Shown here in pieces: positions 19,026 to 31,304 of a DNA stretch of 64,000 nt (positions within the stretch are counted from its first letter, which is position 1; each line of letters opens with the position of its first letter). The DNA lies in contig NZ_JACDIT010000004.1 in NCBI RefSeq assembly GCF_013839445.1, positions 186,001 to 250,000 of the forward strand. The letters run 5' to 3'. The notes under the pieces are model-generated. The model saw only the letters and a program-made list of their open reading frames with translations. It was not told the origin of the DNA and did not search any database. Made by a program: the position numbers and the translations under genes. Origin of the DNA: Chthonobacter albigriseus. Its GTDB lineage: Bacteria; Pseudomonadota; Alphaproteobacteria; Rhizobiales; Pleomorphomonadaceae.

Positions 19026-19061
19026 AAAGCGGCCGCCGGCAGGTCACCGGCAGCCGCTTTT
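19026..19061 (-). terminator. Rho-independent terminator of the pdh-lpdA operon
   Basis: Reading the minus strand after the lpdA stop: AAAGCGGCTGCCGG, a seven-base loop, then CCGGCGGCCGCTTT, followed by CGTTTTCC. The stem is about 14 bp with one mismatch and ends in T-rich sequence, 16 bp beyond the lpdA stop codon. Confidence 0.75.
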
Positions 19062-19076
19062 GCGTGAACCCGAGCC

Positions 19077-20513
19077 TCAGATGTGGATGGCGCGGCCGTA
19101 GGCCGAGAGCACACTCTCGTGCATCATCTCGCTGAGCGTCGGATGCGGGAAGACCGTGTGCATCAAGTCTTCCTCGGTGGTCTCCAGCTGCATGGCGACG
19201 ACGAAGCCCTGGATGAGTTCGGTGACCTCGGCCCCGACCATGTGCGCACCGAGAAGCTGGCCGGTCTTGGCGTCGAAGATGGTCTTGACCAGACCTTCCG
19301 GCTCGCCGAGCGCGATCGCCTTGCCGTTGCCGATGAACGGGAACCGCCCGACCTTGATGTCGAGGCCGGCTTCCTTCGCCTTCTTCTCGGTGAGCCCCAC
19401 CGAGGCGACCTGCGGGTGGCAGTAGGTGCAGCCCGGGATCTTGGCCTTGTCCATCGGGTGGACGTGCTTGCCGGCGATCCCCTCGACGCAGATGACGCCC
19501 TCGTGCTCCGCCTTGTGCGCCAGCATCGGCGGTCCGGCGACGTCGCCGATCGCGTAGATGCCAGGCACGTTGGTCTTGCCGGTGCCATCCGTCACCACGC
19601 AGCCGCGGTCCGTCTTCACGCCCAGCGCCTCCAGGCCGAGGCTCTCGATGTTGCCGACCACGCCGACGGCGGAGATGACCCGGTCGACCTTGATCTGCTG
19701 CTTGGAGCCGTCCTTCAGCTCCACCGTGGCTGTGACGTCATTCGCGCCCTTGGCGAGCGCCGTCACTTTGGCTTCGAGCATGATCTTGATGCCCTGCTTC
19801 TCGAAGCGCTTTTTGGCATGCTCGGCGATCTCGTGATCCTCGACCGGCATCACCTGAGGCATCACCTCGACGACGGTCACCTCGGCGCCCATGGTGCGGT
19901 AGAAGCTGGCGAACTCGATGCCGATCGCGCCCGAACCGACCACCAACAGGGACTTCGGCATGAAATCCGGCACCATCGCCTCGAAGTAGGTCCAGACCAG
20001 CTTCCCGTCCGGCTCGAGCCCCGGCAGCACGCGCGGGCGCGCGCCGGTGGCGACGATGATGTGCTTGGCCTGGTACTCGCCCGCGCCCAGCGCGCCGCGC
20101 GGCGCGGGGTTCGGCTTGCCGTACTCTGTCTCCTTGGGCGGCTCCACCTTCACGGTGCCGACTTTGGGCACAGACGCCCTGCCCCAGATCACGTCCACCT
20201 TGTTCTTCTTCAGGAGCCCGCCGACGCCCCCGTTGAGCTGCGCCGACACCCCGCGCGACCGCTTGACGATCGCGGAGGGATCGAAGCTGACGCCCTCGAT
20301 CTTCAAGCCATAGGCCTCAGCATGGGTGGCGTAGTGGTAGACCTCGGCCGACCGCAGCAACGCCTTCGTCGGGATGCAGCCCCAGTTCAGGCAGATGCCG
20401 CCCAGGTGCTTGTTCTCCACGACCGCGGTCTTCAGCCCGAGCTGCGCGGCCCGGATCGCCGCGACATAGCCGCCGGGGCCACCGCCGATGATGATGACGT
20501 CGTATTGCGACAT
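19077..20513 (-). CDS. lpdA: Dihydrolipoyl dehydrogenase (E3) of pyruvate dehydrogenase
   Basis: A 478-residue flavoprotein disulfide reductase that reoxidises dihydrolipoamide with NAD+. The FAD motif is IIIGGGPGGYVAA, and the redox-active disulfide C41/C46 lies in GGICLNWGCIPTKAL, the Trp/Thr variant typical of alphaproteobacterial PDH-operon E3. The NAD site is VVGSGAIGIEFASFY, and the C-terminal active-site His-Glu is in HTVFPHPTLSEMMHE (HPT-SE). Last gene of pdhA-pdhB-pdhC-hypothetical-lpdA, followed by a strong terminator. Confidence 0.96.
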   Translation of the reverse strand: MSQYDVIIIGGGPGGYVAAIRAAQLGLKTAVVENKHLGGICLNWGCIPTKALLRSAEVYHYATHAEAYGLKIEGVSFDPSAIVKRSRGVSAQLNGGVGGLLKKNKVDVIWGRASVPKVGTVKVEPPKETEYGKPNPAPRGALGAGEYQAKHIIVATGARPRVLPGLEPDGKLVWTYFEAMVPDFMPKSLLVVGSGAIGIEFASFYRTMGAEVTVVEVMPQVMPVEDHEIAEHAKKRFEKQGIKIMLEAKVTALAKGANDVTATVELKDGSKQQIKVDRVISAVGVVGNIESLGLEALGVKTDRGCVVTDGTGKTNVPGIYAIGDVAGPPMLAHKAEHEGVICVEGIAGKHVHPMDKAKIPGCTYCHPQVASVGLTEKKAKEAGLDIKVGRFPFIGNGKAIALGEPEGLVKTIFDAKTGQLLGAHMVGAEVTELIQGFVVAMQLETTEEDLMHTVFPHPTLSEMMHESVLSAYGRAIHI

Positions 20514-20550
20514 GGGGGACGATTTCCTTCCTGACTATGCTTGGTTCGCT

Positions 20551-21039
20551 TCAGTCGGTGGCCTGCCGGGCCGAGCCGACGCAGTCCTCGTTCATTCCCT
20601 TGAACAATTGGTCCGCTTCCTGGAACAGATTGCCCGGTTGGCTTCCGCCAGTGCGCACTGCCTGGAAGGTGGCCTCCAGGGTCTGCGTCAGCTTCGTATA
20701 CCGGGCACGCGCTTCATCGCCCTGGACGTTGGCAAGAAAGGTCCCGATCGCCCCGAAGCGGCTGATCGCCACCGCAGCCTGCTCGTCTGCCGATGGCAAC
20801 CCGGAAGGCGCATCAGCCACCCTGTCGCGGAGGATTCCGATCCGCAGCTTGGCCTCGAAGTAGGCTTCGATGACGTCCTTGCAGCCACGGATGTGCTCGC
20901 GACGGGCGATGTCCCGCTGCACTGCCTCCAGGTTCCGCGTCTGCACATAGCCCTGGTACATCGCCGTCGCCAGCGAGAAACAGGCGATGCCGATCGAGAG
21001 GAGAGCAACGGGCGAAGGGCGGGACGACGGGCCGGACAT
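20551..21039 (-). CDS. Membrane-anchored protein of unknown function in the pdh operon
   Basis: A 162-residue protein I do not recognise. It has one N-terminal hydrophobic helix (about residues 10-28, VALLSIGIACFSLATAM), which would act as an uncleaved anchor. The rest is largely helical and charged, with two cysteines (about 53 and 153) that could form a disulfide if it is periplasmic. It lies 143 bp after pdhC and 37 bp before lpdA on the same strand, so it is very likely cotranscribed. Position in the operon suggests an envelope or complex-localising role, but this is only inference. Confidence 0.6.
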   Translation of the reverse strand: MSGPSSRPSPVALLSIGIACFSLATAMYQGYVQTRNLEAVQRDIARREHIRGCKDVIEAYFEAKLRIGILRDRVADAPSGLPSADEQAAVAISRFGAIGTFLANVQGDEARARYTKLTQTLEATFQAVRTGGSQPGNLFQEADQLFKGMNEDCVGSARQATD

Positions 21040-21182
21040 GGCGGATCACCGCCGACCGGATCGAGATGCCGCACCGAGATACCCGTGCCTCCCCATCCCA
21101 GAACCCTCTTCCGAGAACGCCCGCCGGACCGCCCTGTTTGGCGAAAGGCCCGATCCGGCAGCCGGAGCGGACCTTCCGTGTT

Positions 21183-22574
21183 TCACACGAGCATCGAGAA
21201 CGGCTTTTCGATCAGCCCTTTGAACGCCTGCGCCACCTGAGCGCCGAGCGCGCCGTCGACCGCGCGGTGATCGGTGGAGAGCGTGACGCTCATCACCGTC
21301 GCAACCGCCAGCTGACCGTTCTTGACGACGGCCCGCTGCTCGCCCGCGCCGACCGCCAGGATCGTCGCGTGCGGCGGGTTGATGACGGCCGCGAAGTCCT
21401 TCACCCCGAACATGCCGAGGTTGGACACCGCCGTGGTGCCGCCCTGGTATTCCTCGGGCTTCAGCTTGCGGTCCTTGGCGCGCTTGGCCAGATCCTTGAT
21501 CTCGTTGGAGATCACCGAGATCGGCTTGGTCTCCGCCTTGCGGATGATCGGCGTGATCAGCCCGCCCGGGATGGACACCGCGACGCCCACGTCCGCGAAC
21601 TTGTGGCGGAGCATGCCGCCGTCCGTCCAGGACACGTTGGCGTCCGGCACGGCCTTCAACGCCATCGCCCAGGCCTTCACCACCAGGTCGTTGACCGAGA
21701 GCTTGTAGGTCGGCTTGCCGTCCACCGTCGGCGCGGCATCGTTGAGCTGGCTGCGGAGCGCGAGCAGCGCGTCGAGCTCGATGTCGAGCGTCAGGTAGAA
21801 GTGCGGCACCGTCTGCTTGGACTCGGTGAGCCGCCGCGCGATGGTCTTGCGCATGCCGTCGTGCGGGACGACGTCGTAAGTGCCAGACTCGAACAGCTTC
21901 AACACCTGTTCGTCGGACGGACCCGCCGGCGCGGCGGTCGGCTTCGGAGCCTCAGCGGCCTTGGCAGCGGGAGCCGAACCCGTCGCTGCGGCCGGCCTGG
22001 CCGCGCCCGGTTGCGCCTTCTCCACATCGCGGAGGATGATGCGGCCGTGCGGTCCGGAACCCAGGATATCGGCGAGATTGACGCCCTTGTCCTTGGCGAT
22101 GCGCCGGGCGAGCGGCGAGGCGAACACGCGCCCACCGTCAGCGGACGAAGCGGCCGGAGCCGGGGCGGCCGGGGCCTGCGAGGCTGCGACCGGCGCGGGC
22201 GCCGCCGCGCCGTAGCCGCCACCCTCGGGAGCCTTCGGCGCGGGGTTCTCGACCTTGGTCGCGCCGTTGCCGGCCGATGCGGCGGGAGCCGCCGGCTTGC
22301 CGCCTCCGGCGGCCGCAGCCGCGACGTCCTCGCCCTCGGCGGCGAGCAGCGCGATCACGTCGTTCACCGCCACGTCCTGCGTGCCTTCCGGCACCAGGAT
22401 CTTGGCGACGGTACCCTCGTCGACCGCCTCGACCTCCATGGTGGCCTTGTCGGTCTCGATCTCGGCGATCACGTCGCCGGACTTCACCTTGTCGCCTTCC
22501 TTGACGGCCCACTTGGCCAGATTGCCCTTCTCCATCGTGGGAGAGAGCGCCGGCATCAGGATCTGAATCGGCAT
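21183..22574 (-). CDS. pdhC: Pyruvate dehydrogenase E2, dihydrolipoyllysine acetyltransferase
   Basis: A 463-residue core subunit. One lipoyl domain (1-80) with lipoyl-lysine K43 in [10 protein letters not shown]; an Ala/Pro-rich linker; a peripheral-subunit binding domain near 145-180 (ASPLARRIAKDKGVNLADILGSG in part); and a second Ala/Pro-rich linker. The catalytic domain follows, with the active-site DHRAVDGALGA near residue 435. It transfers acetyl groups from E1 to CoA. Only 13 bp follow the pdhB stop. Confidence 0.96.
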   Translation of the reverse strand: MPIQILMPALSPTMEKGNLAKWAVKEGDKVKSGDVIAEIETDKATMEVEAVDEGTVAKILVPEGTQDVAVNDVIALLAAEGEDVAAAAAGGGKPAAPAASAGNGATKVENPAPKAPEGGGYGAAAPAPVAASQAPAAPAPAASSADGGRVFASPLARRIAKDKGVNLADILGSGPHGRIILRDVEKAQPGAARPAAATGSAPAAKAAEAPKPTAAPAGPSDEQVLKLFESGTYDVVPHDGMRKTIARRLTESKQTVPHFYLTLDIELDALLALRSQLNDAAPTVDGKPTYKLSVNDLVVKAWAMALKAVPDANVSWTDGGMLRHKFADVGVAVSIPGGLITPIIRKAETKPISVISNEIKDLAKRAKDRKLKPEEYQGGTTAVSNLGMFGVKDFAAVINPPHATILAVGAGEQRAVVKNGQLAVATVMSVTLSTDHRAVDGALGAQVAQAFKGLIEKPFSMLV

Positions 22575-22587
22575 GGTTCCCTCCCCC

Positions 22588-24000
22588 TCAAGCGGTGTAG
22601 GTGACGGCCTTCACGGCCTCGATGACCTCGGCGACGCTGGGCAGCGCCAGCTTTTCCAGGTTTGCCGCATAGGGCATCGGCACGTCCTTGCCGGTGACCC
22701 GGATGACCGGGGCGTCGAGGTAGTCGAACGCATTGGCCATCAGCTGGGCGACGATTTCTGCGCCCACGCCGGACTGCGGGAAGCCTTCCTCGACGGTGAC
22801 GCAGCGCCCTGTCTTCTTGACCGATGCCACGATCGCCGGGACGTCCATCGGCCGGATGGTCCTGAGGTCGATGATCTCCGCGTCGATGCCCATGCCGGCG
22901 AGTTCGTCAGCCGCCTTGGTGGCGTAAGTCATGCCGATGCCGAAGGAGACGATCGTCACGTCCTTGCCCTTGCGGTGGATGCGCGCCTTTCCGATCGGCA
23001 GCACGAGGTCGTCGACCTTGGGCACCTGGAACGACTGTCCGTAAAGGATCTCGTTCTCCAGGAACACCACCGGGTTCGGATCGCGAATTGCAGCCTTGAG
23101 CAGGCCCTTGGCATCCGCCGCCGAGTAGGGCTGGACGACCTTCAGGCCGGGGATCTGGCTGTACCAGGCGGCATAGTCCTGGCTGTGCTGGGCACCGACG
23201 CGGGCCGCCGCGCCGTTCGGACCACGGAACACGATCGGGCACCCCATCTGCCCGCCGGACATGTAGAGCGTCTTGGCGGCGGAGTTGATGATGTGGTCGA
23301 TCGCCTGCATGGCGAAGTTGAAGGTCATGAACTCCACGATCGGCCGCAGGCCCGAGAAGGCCGCGCCGACGCCGAGGCCCGCAAAGCCATGCTCGGTGAT
23401 CGGAGTATCGATCACCCGGTCCGCGCTGAACTCCTGCAAGAGGCCCTGGGTGATCTTGTAGGCGCCCTGGTACTCGGCAACCTCCTCGCCCATGACGAAG
23501 ACTGTCGGATCGCGCCGCATCTCCTCCGCCATGGCGTCCCGGAGCGCCTCGCGCACCGTCATGGAGACGTATTCCACGTCGGCCGGCAGGTCCGGATCGG
23601 ACAGCGGCTCGCTCACCGGCTGCGCCGGCACGCCCGAGACGGTCTTGGCGGTGTTGTCGGGAACCGCGGGCTTCTCGCCCTGCTCCGGCGCGGCCGCGGA
23701 CTTCGGCGTCGACGCGGTGGCGGCGCTGCCCTCCTTCGGCCCGCCGACAGCGGCTTCGCCGTCTCCGGAGATCTTGGCGATCGGCGTGTTCACCTTCACG
23801 CCTTCGGTGCCCTCGGCGACCAGGATCTCGCTCAGCGTCCCCTCGTCGACCGCCTCCACTTCCATGGTGGCCTTGTCGGTCTCGATCTCGGCGATCACGT
23901 CGCCGGACTTGACCGTGTCGCCTACCTTCTTGACCCACTTGGCCAGCTTGCCCTCTTCCATCGTCGGCGAAAGGGCCGGCATCAGAATGTCGATCGGCAT
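22588..24000 (-). CDS. pdhB: Pyruvate dehydrogenase E1 beta with an N-terminal lipoyl domain
   Basis: A 470-residue E1-beta subunit. Residues 1-80 form a lipoyl domain nearly identical in pattern to that of E2 (K43 in [10 protein letters not shown]), followed by an Ala/Pro linker and the transketolase-like beta subunit from about residue 140 ([49 protein letters not shown], and the C-terminal transketolase domain). A lipoyl domain on E1-beta is a known trait of alphaproteobacteria such as rhizobia and Zymomonas. The start at 24000 gives the lipoyl N-terminus. A longer open frame upstream overlaps pdhA and is not used. Confidence 0.96.
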   Translation of the reverse strand: MPIDILMPALSPTMEEGKLAKWVKKVGDTVKSGDVIAEIETDKATMEVEAVDEGTLSEILVAEGTEGVKVNTPIAKISGDGEAAVGGPKEGSAATASTPKSAAAPEQGEKPAVPDNTAKTVSGVPAQPVSEPLSDPDLPADVEYVSMTVREALRDAMAEEMRRDPTVFVMGEEVAEYQGAYKITQGLLQEFSADRVIDTPITEHGFAGLGVGAAFSGLRPIVEFMTFNFAMQAIDHIINSAAKTLYMSGGQMGCPIVFRGPNGAAARVGAQHSQDYAAWYSQIPGLKVVQPYSAADAKGLLKAAIRDPNPVVFLENEILYGQSFQVPKVDDLVLPIGKARIHRKGKDVTIVSFGIGMTYATKAADELAGMGIDAEIIDLRTIRPMDVPAIVASVKKTGRCVTVEEGFPQSGVGAEIVAQLMANAFDYLDAPVIRVTGKDVPMPYAANLEKLALPSVAEVIEAVKAVTYTA

Positions 24001-24026
24001 TGGTGCGTTTCCTGAAAGGGACGGGA

Positions 24027-25094
24027 TCAGAGCAGGATGTCGGTATAGAGCTCGGACACGTCCGGCTCCGGATCGTAGGTCGCGAACTCCGCAGCCTCCG
24101 CCACGACGGCACGCACGTCCTTGTCGATGTCCTTCAGCTCGTCCTCGCTCGACCAGCCGCGCTCCAGGAGCCGCGCCCGAACCTGCTCGATCGGGTCGTG
24201 CTCGGTGCGCATCCGCGTCACCTCGTCCTTGGACCGGTACTTGGCCGGATCGGACATGGAGTGACCGCGGTAGCGGTAGGTCTGCATTTCCAGGATATAG
24301 GGCCCCTTGCCCTCGCGGCACCACTGCACCGCCCGCTCGCCGGCCGCCTTGACGGCGCGGACGTCCATGCCGTCCACCTGCTCGCCGGGGATGTTGAACG
24401 AAACGCCGCGCTTGGAGAAGTCGGTCTGCGCGGAAGCGCGGGAGACCGCCGTGCCCATGGCGTAGCGGTTGTTCTCGATGATGTAGACCACCGGCAGCTT
24501 CCAGAGCTCCGCCATGTTGAAGCTCTCGTAGACCTGCCCTTGGTTGGCGGCGCCGTCACCGAAGTAGGTGAGCGAGACCCGGTCGTTCTTGCGGTATTTG
24601 TTGGCGAAGGCGAGCCCCGTGCCGAGCGACACCTGCGCGCCGACGATGCCGTGCCCGCCGAAGAACTGCTTCTCCCGGCTGAACATGTGCATCGAGCCGC
24701 CCTTGCCCTTGGAGTAGCCTCCGCGGCGGCCAGTCAACTCGGCCATCACGCCCTTGGCATCCATCCCGCAGGCCAGCATGTGGCCGTGGTCGCGGTAGCC
24801 TGTGATCACCTGATCCTCGCCTTCGCGGATGCACATCTGCATGCCGACGACGACAGCTTCCTGGCCGATGTAGAGATGGCAGAAGCCGCCGATCAGGCCC
24901 ATGCCGTACATCTGGCCGGCCTTCTCCTCGAAGCGGCGGATGAGGAGCATGTCGCGATAGGCCTGGATCTCCTCGTCTTTCGAGAGATCCGCGATCTGGG
25001 GATTGTCGGTCGTTCTGGGGGTCTTGGTGCGGGCCTTGTCGGCGGATTGGGCCGAGGCGCTGCTGCGCTTCTCGGTCGTGGGTCGCACGGCCAT
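24027..25094 (-). CDS. pdhA: Pyruvate dehydrogenase E1 alpha
   Basis: A 355-residue thiamine-diphosphate enzyme subunit that decarboxylates pyruvate. The ThDP motif runs from GDGAANQG (179-186) to N193, and the C-terminal loop has YRGHSMSDP near 283. The first 30 or so residues are basic, Ser/Thr-rich and probably flexible. First gene of the pdh operon, 26 bp upstream of pdhB. The operon promoter should lie in the 128 bp between this gene and ftsB. Confidence 0.96.
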   Translation of the reverse strand: MAVRPTTEKRSSASAQSADKARTKTPRTTDNPQIADLSKDEEIQAYRDMLLIRRFEEKAGQMYGMGLIGGFCHLYIGQEAVVVGMQMCIREGEDQVITGYRDHGHMLACGMDAKGVMAELTGRRGGYSKGKGGSMHMFSREKQFFGGHGIVGAQVSLGTGLAFANKYRKNDRVSLTYFGDGAANQGQVYESFNMAELWKLPVVYIIENNRYAMGTAVSRASAQTDFSKRGVSFNIPGEQVDGMDVRAVKAAGERAVQWCREGKGPYILEMQTYRYRGHSMSDPAKYRSKDEVTRMRTEHDPIEQVRARLLERGWSSEDELKDIDKDVRAVVAEAAEFATYDPEPDVSELYTDILL

Positions 25095-25222
25095 GTGGAT
25101 CCTCCCATTGGTTCGTCACCGAGGAGGACGGAAAGCCATCGGCCCTTCGAAGTCAATGACGGATTGCCGCATGTCCTATGCGGTTCCTGCATTTCTGACA
25201 TGCAAATGAACTTGAAGTCAGT

Positions 25223-25582
25223 TCATTGGGTCGGGTTAACTGGATTATTGTTATTCTGCAGTGCAACATCGTGGCTGCGCATGATCACCAGGTCATTGGG
25301 GTGAACCATCGACAGCGTTTCACGTGCACGCTCGTCCACCATGTCCTGGTCCAGACTGCCCGGACGCAGGAGCGAGACCCGCGTCTCCACCTCCTGCCGC
25401 TTGGTCTTCAGGTGGGCCAGTTCACTCTCCAGCTGTACCGTCTGGTTCTCCAGACGTTGCCGGCCGACGATCCCGTACTCGCCATGGAAGGCGTGATAGG
25501 CGAAATAGCCCAGGAACATGGCCGTCAGGGTCGGCAGCACCAGCCGGCGGACCTTGGAGGGGCGATACTGTCGGGTGATCAT
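25223..25582 (-). CDS. ftsB: FtsB/DivIC-type septum formation initiator
   Basis: A 119-residue bitopic protein: a short basic cytoplasmic start, one membrane helix (about 13-32, LVLPTLTAMFLGYFAYHAF), then a periplasmic coiled coil (about 40-78, with heptad LENQTVQLESELAHLKTKRQ). It ends with the family block RVSLLRPGSLDQDMVDERAR and a Pro/Asn-rich tail. FtsB joins FtsL and FtsQ in the divisome. The ATG at 25582 gives the family N-terminus; longer in-frame readings run into the gyrA terminator. In related genomes ftsB lies between eno and pdhA; here gyrA takes the place of eno. Confidence 0.82.
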   Translation of the reverse strand: MITRQYRPSKVRRLVLPTLTAMFLGYFAYHAFHGEYGIVGRQRLENQTVQLESELAHLKTKRQEVETRVSLLRPGSLDQDMVDERARETLSMVHPNDLVIMRSHDVALQNNNNPVNPTQ

Positions 25583-25732
25583 GAAGACGCAACGACTTCC
25601 GGCAAGGAACGCAACACGAGACTGCGATGCGGCAAGTGTGCGGGCGTCATGGTAAAGGCGAGGTGAACGACGGAGGCGCGGCGCGCCGCTCGGGCCGACC
25701 ATGCCCGCTTTCCCATCGGAACGAGGCACACG

Positions 25733-25756
25733 AAAACGGCCGGGTCTCCCCGGCCG
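25733..25756 (-). terminator. Rho-independent terminator of gyrA
   Basis: On the minus strand, 30 bp beyond the gyrA stop: CGGCCGGG, a four-base loop, CCCGGCCG, then TTTTCG. The eight-base-pair stem is perfect and followed directly by T4. It separates gyrA from ftsB transcription. Confidence 0.85.
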
Positions 25757-25786
25757 CTTCAAGTTCGCTCCAGTCCGCGAGACGGA

Positions 25787-28567
<2,781 letters not shown>

Positions 28568-28798
28568 TTCCAGGCTCTTTCGCTGGTTCCGTGAAGACCT
28601 TCTCTAGCCGATTCCGCGGGCGCGGACCAATCTGCCGGCGAGAAGTCTGTGGACGGTCGAAACAGCAGGAAAATCGGGCATTTCAGGGGCGGCGGGTGCG
28701 ATGGACGGCAATCCGCCCGCCAGTCCGCGAACCGGCTCGGTCCGGTCGGATCTGCGCCACCTGGAGCAGTGGTTCCGCTCCATGCACGCCGCCAAGGA

Positions 28799-29989
28799 TC
28801 ACTTCAGCGCCGCGATCCATGCGCCAAGCATTTCGCGCTCCTTGGCCGTCATGCCGGTCTCGTTGCCGAGCGGCATGGCGTCGGACTTGACCGCCTGCTG
28901 TTCGATCAGTGCCGAGAACTGCCGCAGCTTGGCCGCGTCGGTCAGAACGACGCCCTTAGGTGCCTCCGCGAAGCCCTCGTGCGACGGTTTAGCTGCATGG
29001 CAGGCGACGCAGTGCTTGGCTGCGATCCCGACCACGACCTCGTCGGTGACAGCGACGCCGTCCACCGTTGTGGCGCGCGGAGCCGGTGCCGTCATCACCA
29101 GCGCGACCGCCAGGCCGGCGGCCGCGATCGGCAGCGTCCACCAGATCTTGGCGAAGGGATCTCCGGCCTCGTGGCGGTTGAGGAAATGGCGCGCCATCGC
29201 CCCGACCACCAGGATCAGCGCGACGAGGATCCAGCTCTGCGGATGGTTCGTCAGGATCGGATAGTGGTTCGACACCATCATCAGCAGCACGGGCAGCGTC
29301 AGATAGTTGTTGTGCACGCTGCGCTGCTTGCCCATAGCCCCCAGCGCCGGATCCGGTGCCTCGCCCCTGAGCAGCGCCTGGGTGATCTTCCGCTGGTTCG
29401 GCACGATCACCATGAACACGTTCGCCGCCATGATAGTCCCGACCAGCGCACCCACGTGGATGAACGCGCCTCGGCCGGAGTAGATGTGCGTGAAGGTGTA
29501 GGAGAACAGCATGATCAGCGCGAACACCGCCACTGCGAGCAGTGGCGTGTTCCGCCCGATCGGCGAGCGGCAGAGCAACCGGTCGTAGGCAAGCCATCCG
29601 CCGAGCAACGACAGGATCGAGATCACGATCGCTTCGGACGGCCGCATCGGCAAGAGGTCCGGGTCGATCAGGTAGGCCGACGCGTTGAAGTAGTACTGGA
29701 CGGTAAGCAGCGCGAAGCCGGTCAGGAAGGTGAGATAGGCTTCCCACTTGTACCAGATCAGGTCTTCCGGCAGCTGCGCCGGGGCCACCATGTACTTCTC
29801 GACATGGTAGAAGCCGCCGCCGTGCACCTCCCAGGCGGTGCCGTAGACGCCCGGGTTCATCCGCTCCCGCTTCTTCAGCGAGAGGTCCAGCGCGATGAAG
29901 TAGAAGCTGGTTCCGATCCAGCCGATGCCGGCCACGAGATGCGCCCAACGAAGCAGGATGTTGGCCCATTCGGCAAGGAAAGCGGTCAT
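28799..29989 (-). CDS. puuD: Urate hydroxylase PuuD (membrane urate oxidase with cytochrome c domain)
   Basis: A 396-residue protein with eight or so membrane helices (DUF989-type N-terminal region: WAHLVAGIGWIGTSFYFIALD, WEVHGGGFYHVEKY) and a C-terminal periplasmic cytochrome c domain with CVACH at 327-331. An axial Met candidate lies in SDAMPLGN. PuuD oxidises urate to 5-hydroxyisourate and passes electrons to the respiratory chain, replacing soluble uricase. It is the last gene of the purine array; its product is the substrate of UraH, encoded at the other end. Confidence 0.93.
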   Translation of the reverse strand: MTAFLAEWANILLRWAHLVAGIGWIGTSFYFIALDLSLKKRERMNPGVYGTAWEVHGGGFYHVEKYMVAPAQLPEDLIWYKWEAYLTFLTGFALLTVQYYFNASAYLIDPDLLPMRPSEAIVISILSLLGGWLAYDRLLCRSPIGRNTPLLAVAVFALIMLFSYTFTHIYSGRGAFIHVGALVGTIMAANVFMVIVPNQRKITQALLRGEAPDPALGAMGKQRSVHNNYLTLPVLLMMVSNHYPILTNHPQSWILVALILVVGAMARHFLNRHEAGDPFAKIWWTLPIAAAGLAVALVMTAPAPRATTVDGVAVTDEVVVGIAAKHCVACHAAKPSHEGFAEAPKGVVLTDAAKLRQFSALIEQQAVKSDAMPLGNETGMTAKEREMLGAWIAALK

Positions 29990-30044
29990 GACGGCCTTGG
30001 CGTGAGATCGGAGAACGATGCCTTGAGCAAAGCAAGGCGCATGC

Positions 30045-30109
30045 CGGCCGGCTGACCGCCGGCCGATGCATCCCGGTTCGTCGCCCGCCTGGAACGGACG
30101 GGCGACGAA
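30045..30109. repeat. Two tandem hairpins between the BMP gene and puuD
   Basis: Two perfect inverted repeats fill the gap: CGGCCGG/CCGGCCG (30045-30051 with 30059-30065) and TTCGTCGCCCG/CGGGCGACGAA (30077-30087 with 30099-30109, eleven base pairs, eleven-base loop). Neither is followed by a T run on the minus strand, so they look more like mRNA-stabilising or partial-termination hairpins behind the binding-protein gene than simple terminators. Confidence 0.7.
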
Positions 30110-30125
30110 TGGTTACGAGTTCGGC

Positions 30126-31196
30126 TTACTGCGGAAGCTTGTCGTCGACGCCCTTCACGTACCAGAGCATGCCCAGCAGATCCCCGTCCGGCACCACAGC
30201 GCCCGCCGGGTACTTCTCGGCTCCGGCCTGGTCGAAGATCGGGCCGGTGAACGGATGGAACTCGCCGGACTTGATCTTGGCGTAGGTTTCCTCGGCAAGC
30301 TTCTTCGTCTCGTCGGACATGTTGGCGAACGGCGGCAGCACCACCGCGCCTTCCTTCATGCCTTCCCACGTGTCGGTCGAGGACCAGGTGCCGTCCAACA
30401 TCGCCTGCACGCGCTTGACGTAGTAGGGGCCCCAATCGTCGACGATGGACGTCATCTGCGCCTTGGGCGCGAACTTGATCATGTCGGACGACTGGCCGAA
30501 GCCCTTCAGCCCGCGCTCCTCGGCGATCTGCAGCGGAGCCGTGGAATCCGTGTGCTGGACGATGATGTCGGCGCCCTGGTCGAACAGCGCCTTGGCCGCG
30601 TCCGCTTCCTTGCCCGGATCGAACCACGTGTTCACCCAGACGATCTTCACCTTGAAGTCCGGATTGACCGACTGCGCGCCCAGCATGAAGGCGTTGATGC
30701 CCATCACCACTTCCGGGATCGGGAAGGACACGATGTAGCCGGCAAGCCCGGCCTTCGATTCCTTGGCCGCGATCTGGCCGATGACGTAGCGGCCCTCATA
30801 GAAACGGGCATTGTAGATCGCCACGTTGTCGGCCTTCTTGAAGCCGGTCGCATGCTCGAACTTCACGTCCGGGTACTTCTTGGCGACCTTGATGGTCGGG
30901 TCCATGAAGCCGAACGAGGTGGTGAAGACGATCTTGCAGCCTTCGCGGGCGAAGCGCTCGATGGCGCGCTCGGCGTCGGGGCCTTCCGACACGTTCTCCA
31001 GGTAGGCGGTCTCGACCTTGTCGCCGAGTTCCTTCTCCACCTGCAGGCGGCCCTGGTCGTGCTGGTAGGAGTAGCCGAAGTCGCCGATCGGACCGACGTA
31101 GACCCAGCAGGCCTTCAGCTTCTCTTGCGCGGACGCGGTCATGGTGCCGGCGGCAAGCGCGAGCGCGGTGCCGGCCAGGAGCAGTATCTTCTTCAT
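30126..31196 (-). CDS. BMP-family (nucleoside/purine) ABC transporter substrate-binding protein
   Basis: A 356-residue periplasmic binding protein of the BMP/PnrA-like family. It has a typical signal peptide with probable cleavage after ASA near residue 23. The mature part has KACWVYVGPIGDFGYSYQHDQG and IVFTTSFGFMDP and ends with GMLWYVKGVDD. Family members bind purine nucleosides or bases. AGGGAG precedes the ATG. It lies between its permease genes and puuD, flanked on both sides by hairpins, the arrangement often used to raise the amount of binding protein relative to the membrane parts. The gene neighbours argue for a purine ligand. Confidence 0.92.
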   Translation of the reverse strand: MKKILLLAGTALALAAGTMTASAQEKLKACWVYVGPIGDFGYSYQHDQGRLQVEKELGDKVETAYLENVSEGPDAERAIERFAREGCKIVFTTSFGFMDPTIKVAKKYPDVKFEHATGFKKADNVAIYNARFYEGRYVIGQIAAKESKAGLAGYIVSFPIPEVVMGINAFMLGAQSVNPDFKVKIVWVNTWFDPGKEADAAKALFDQGADIIVQHTDSTAPLQIAEERGLKGFGQSSDMIKFAPKAQMTSIVDDWGPYYVKRVQAMLDGTWSSTDTWEGMKEGAVVLPPFANMSDETKKLAEETYAKIKSGEFHPFTGPIFDQAGAEKYPAGAVVPDGDLLGMLWYVKGVDDKLPQ

Positions 31197-31283
31197 TGTC
31201 GCTCTCCCTCTGGAAAGGTGGGTGTCCATGCGATCGCTGGAAAAGCGGGCGGAGCCGGATCGCGTCGACCCCGCCGGTTCAGG

Positions 31284-31304
31284 CCCCGACCTCAACGGTC
31301 GGGG
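31284..31304. repeat. Hairpin at the permease stop, upstream of the BMP gene
   Basis: A perfect eight-base-pair inverted repeat CCCCGACC/GGTCGGGG with a five-base loop. The TGA stop of the preceding permease (31292-31294) lies inside the loop. No T run follows on the minus strand. With the hairpins at 30045-30109 it brackets the binding-protein gene. Confidence 0.65.

Noticed and set aside
18938-19135. 65-codon plus-strand open frame in the AT-rich gap
   Set aside because: It crosses the lpdA terminator and the lpdA 3' end, has no ribosome site and no recognisable sequence.
22588-24324. Longer pdhB reading starting at 24324
   Set aside because: The extra residues lie antiphase within pdhA and do not resemble anything; the lipoyl domain starts at the ATG at 24000.
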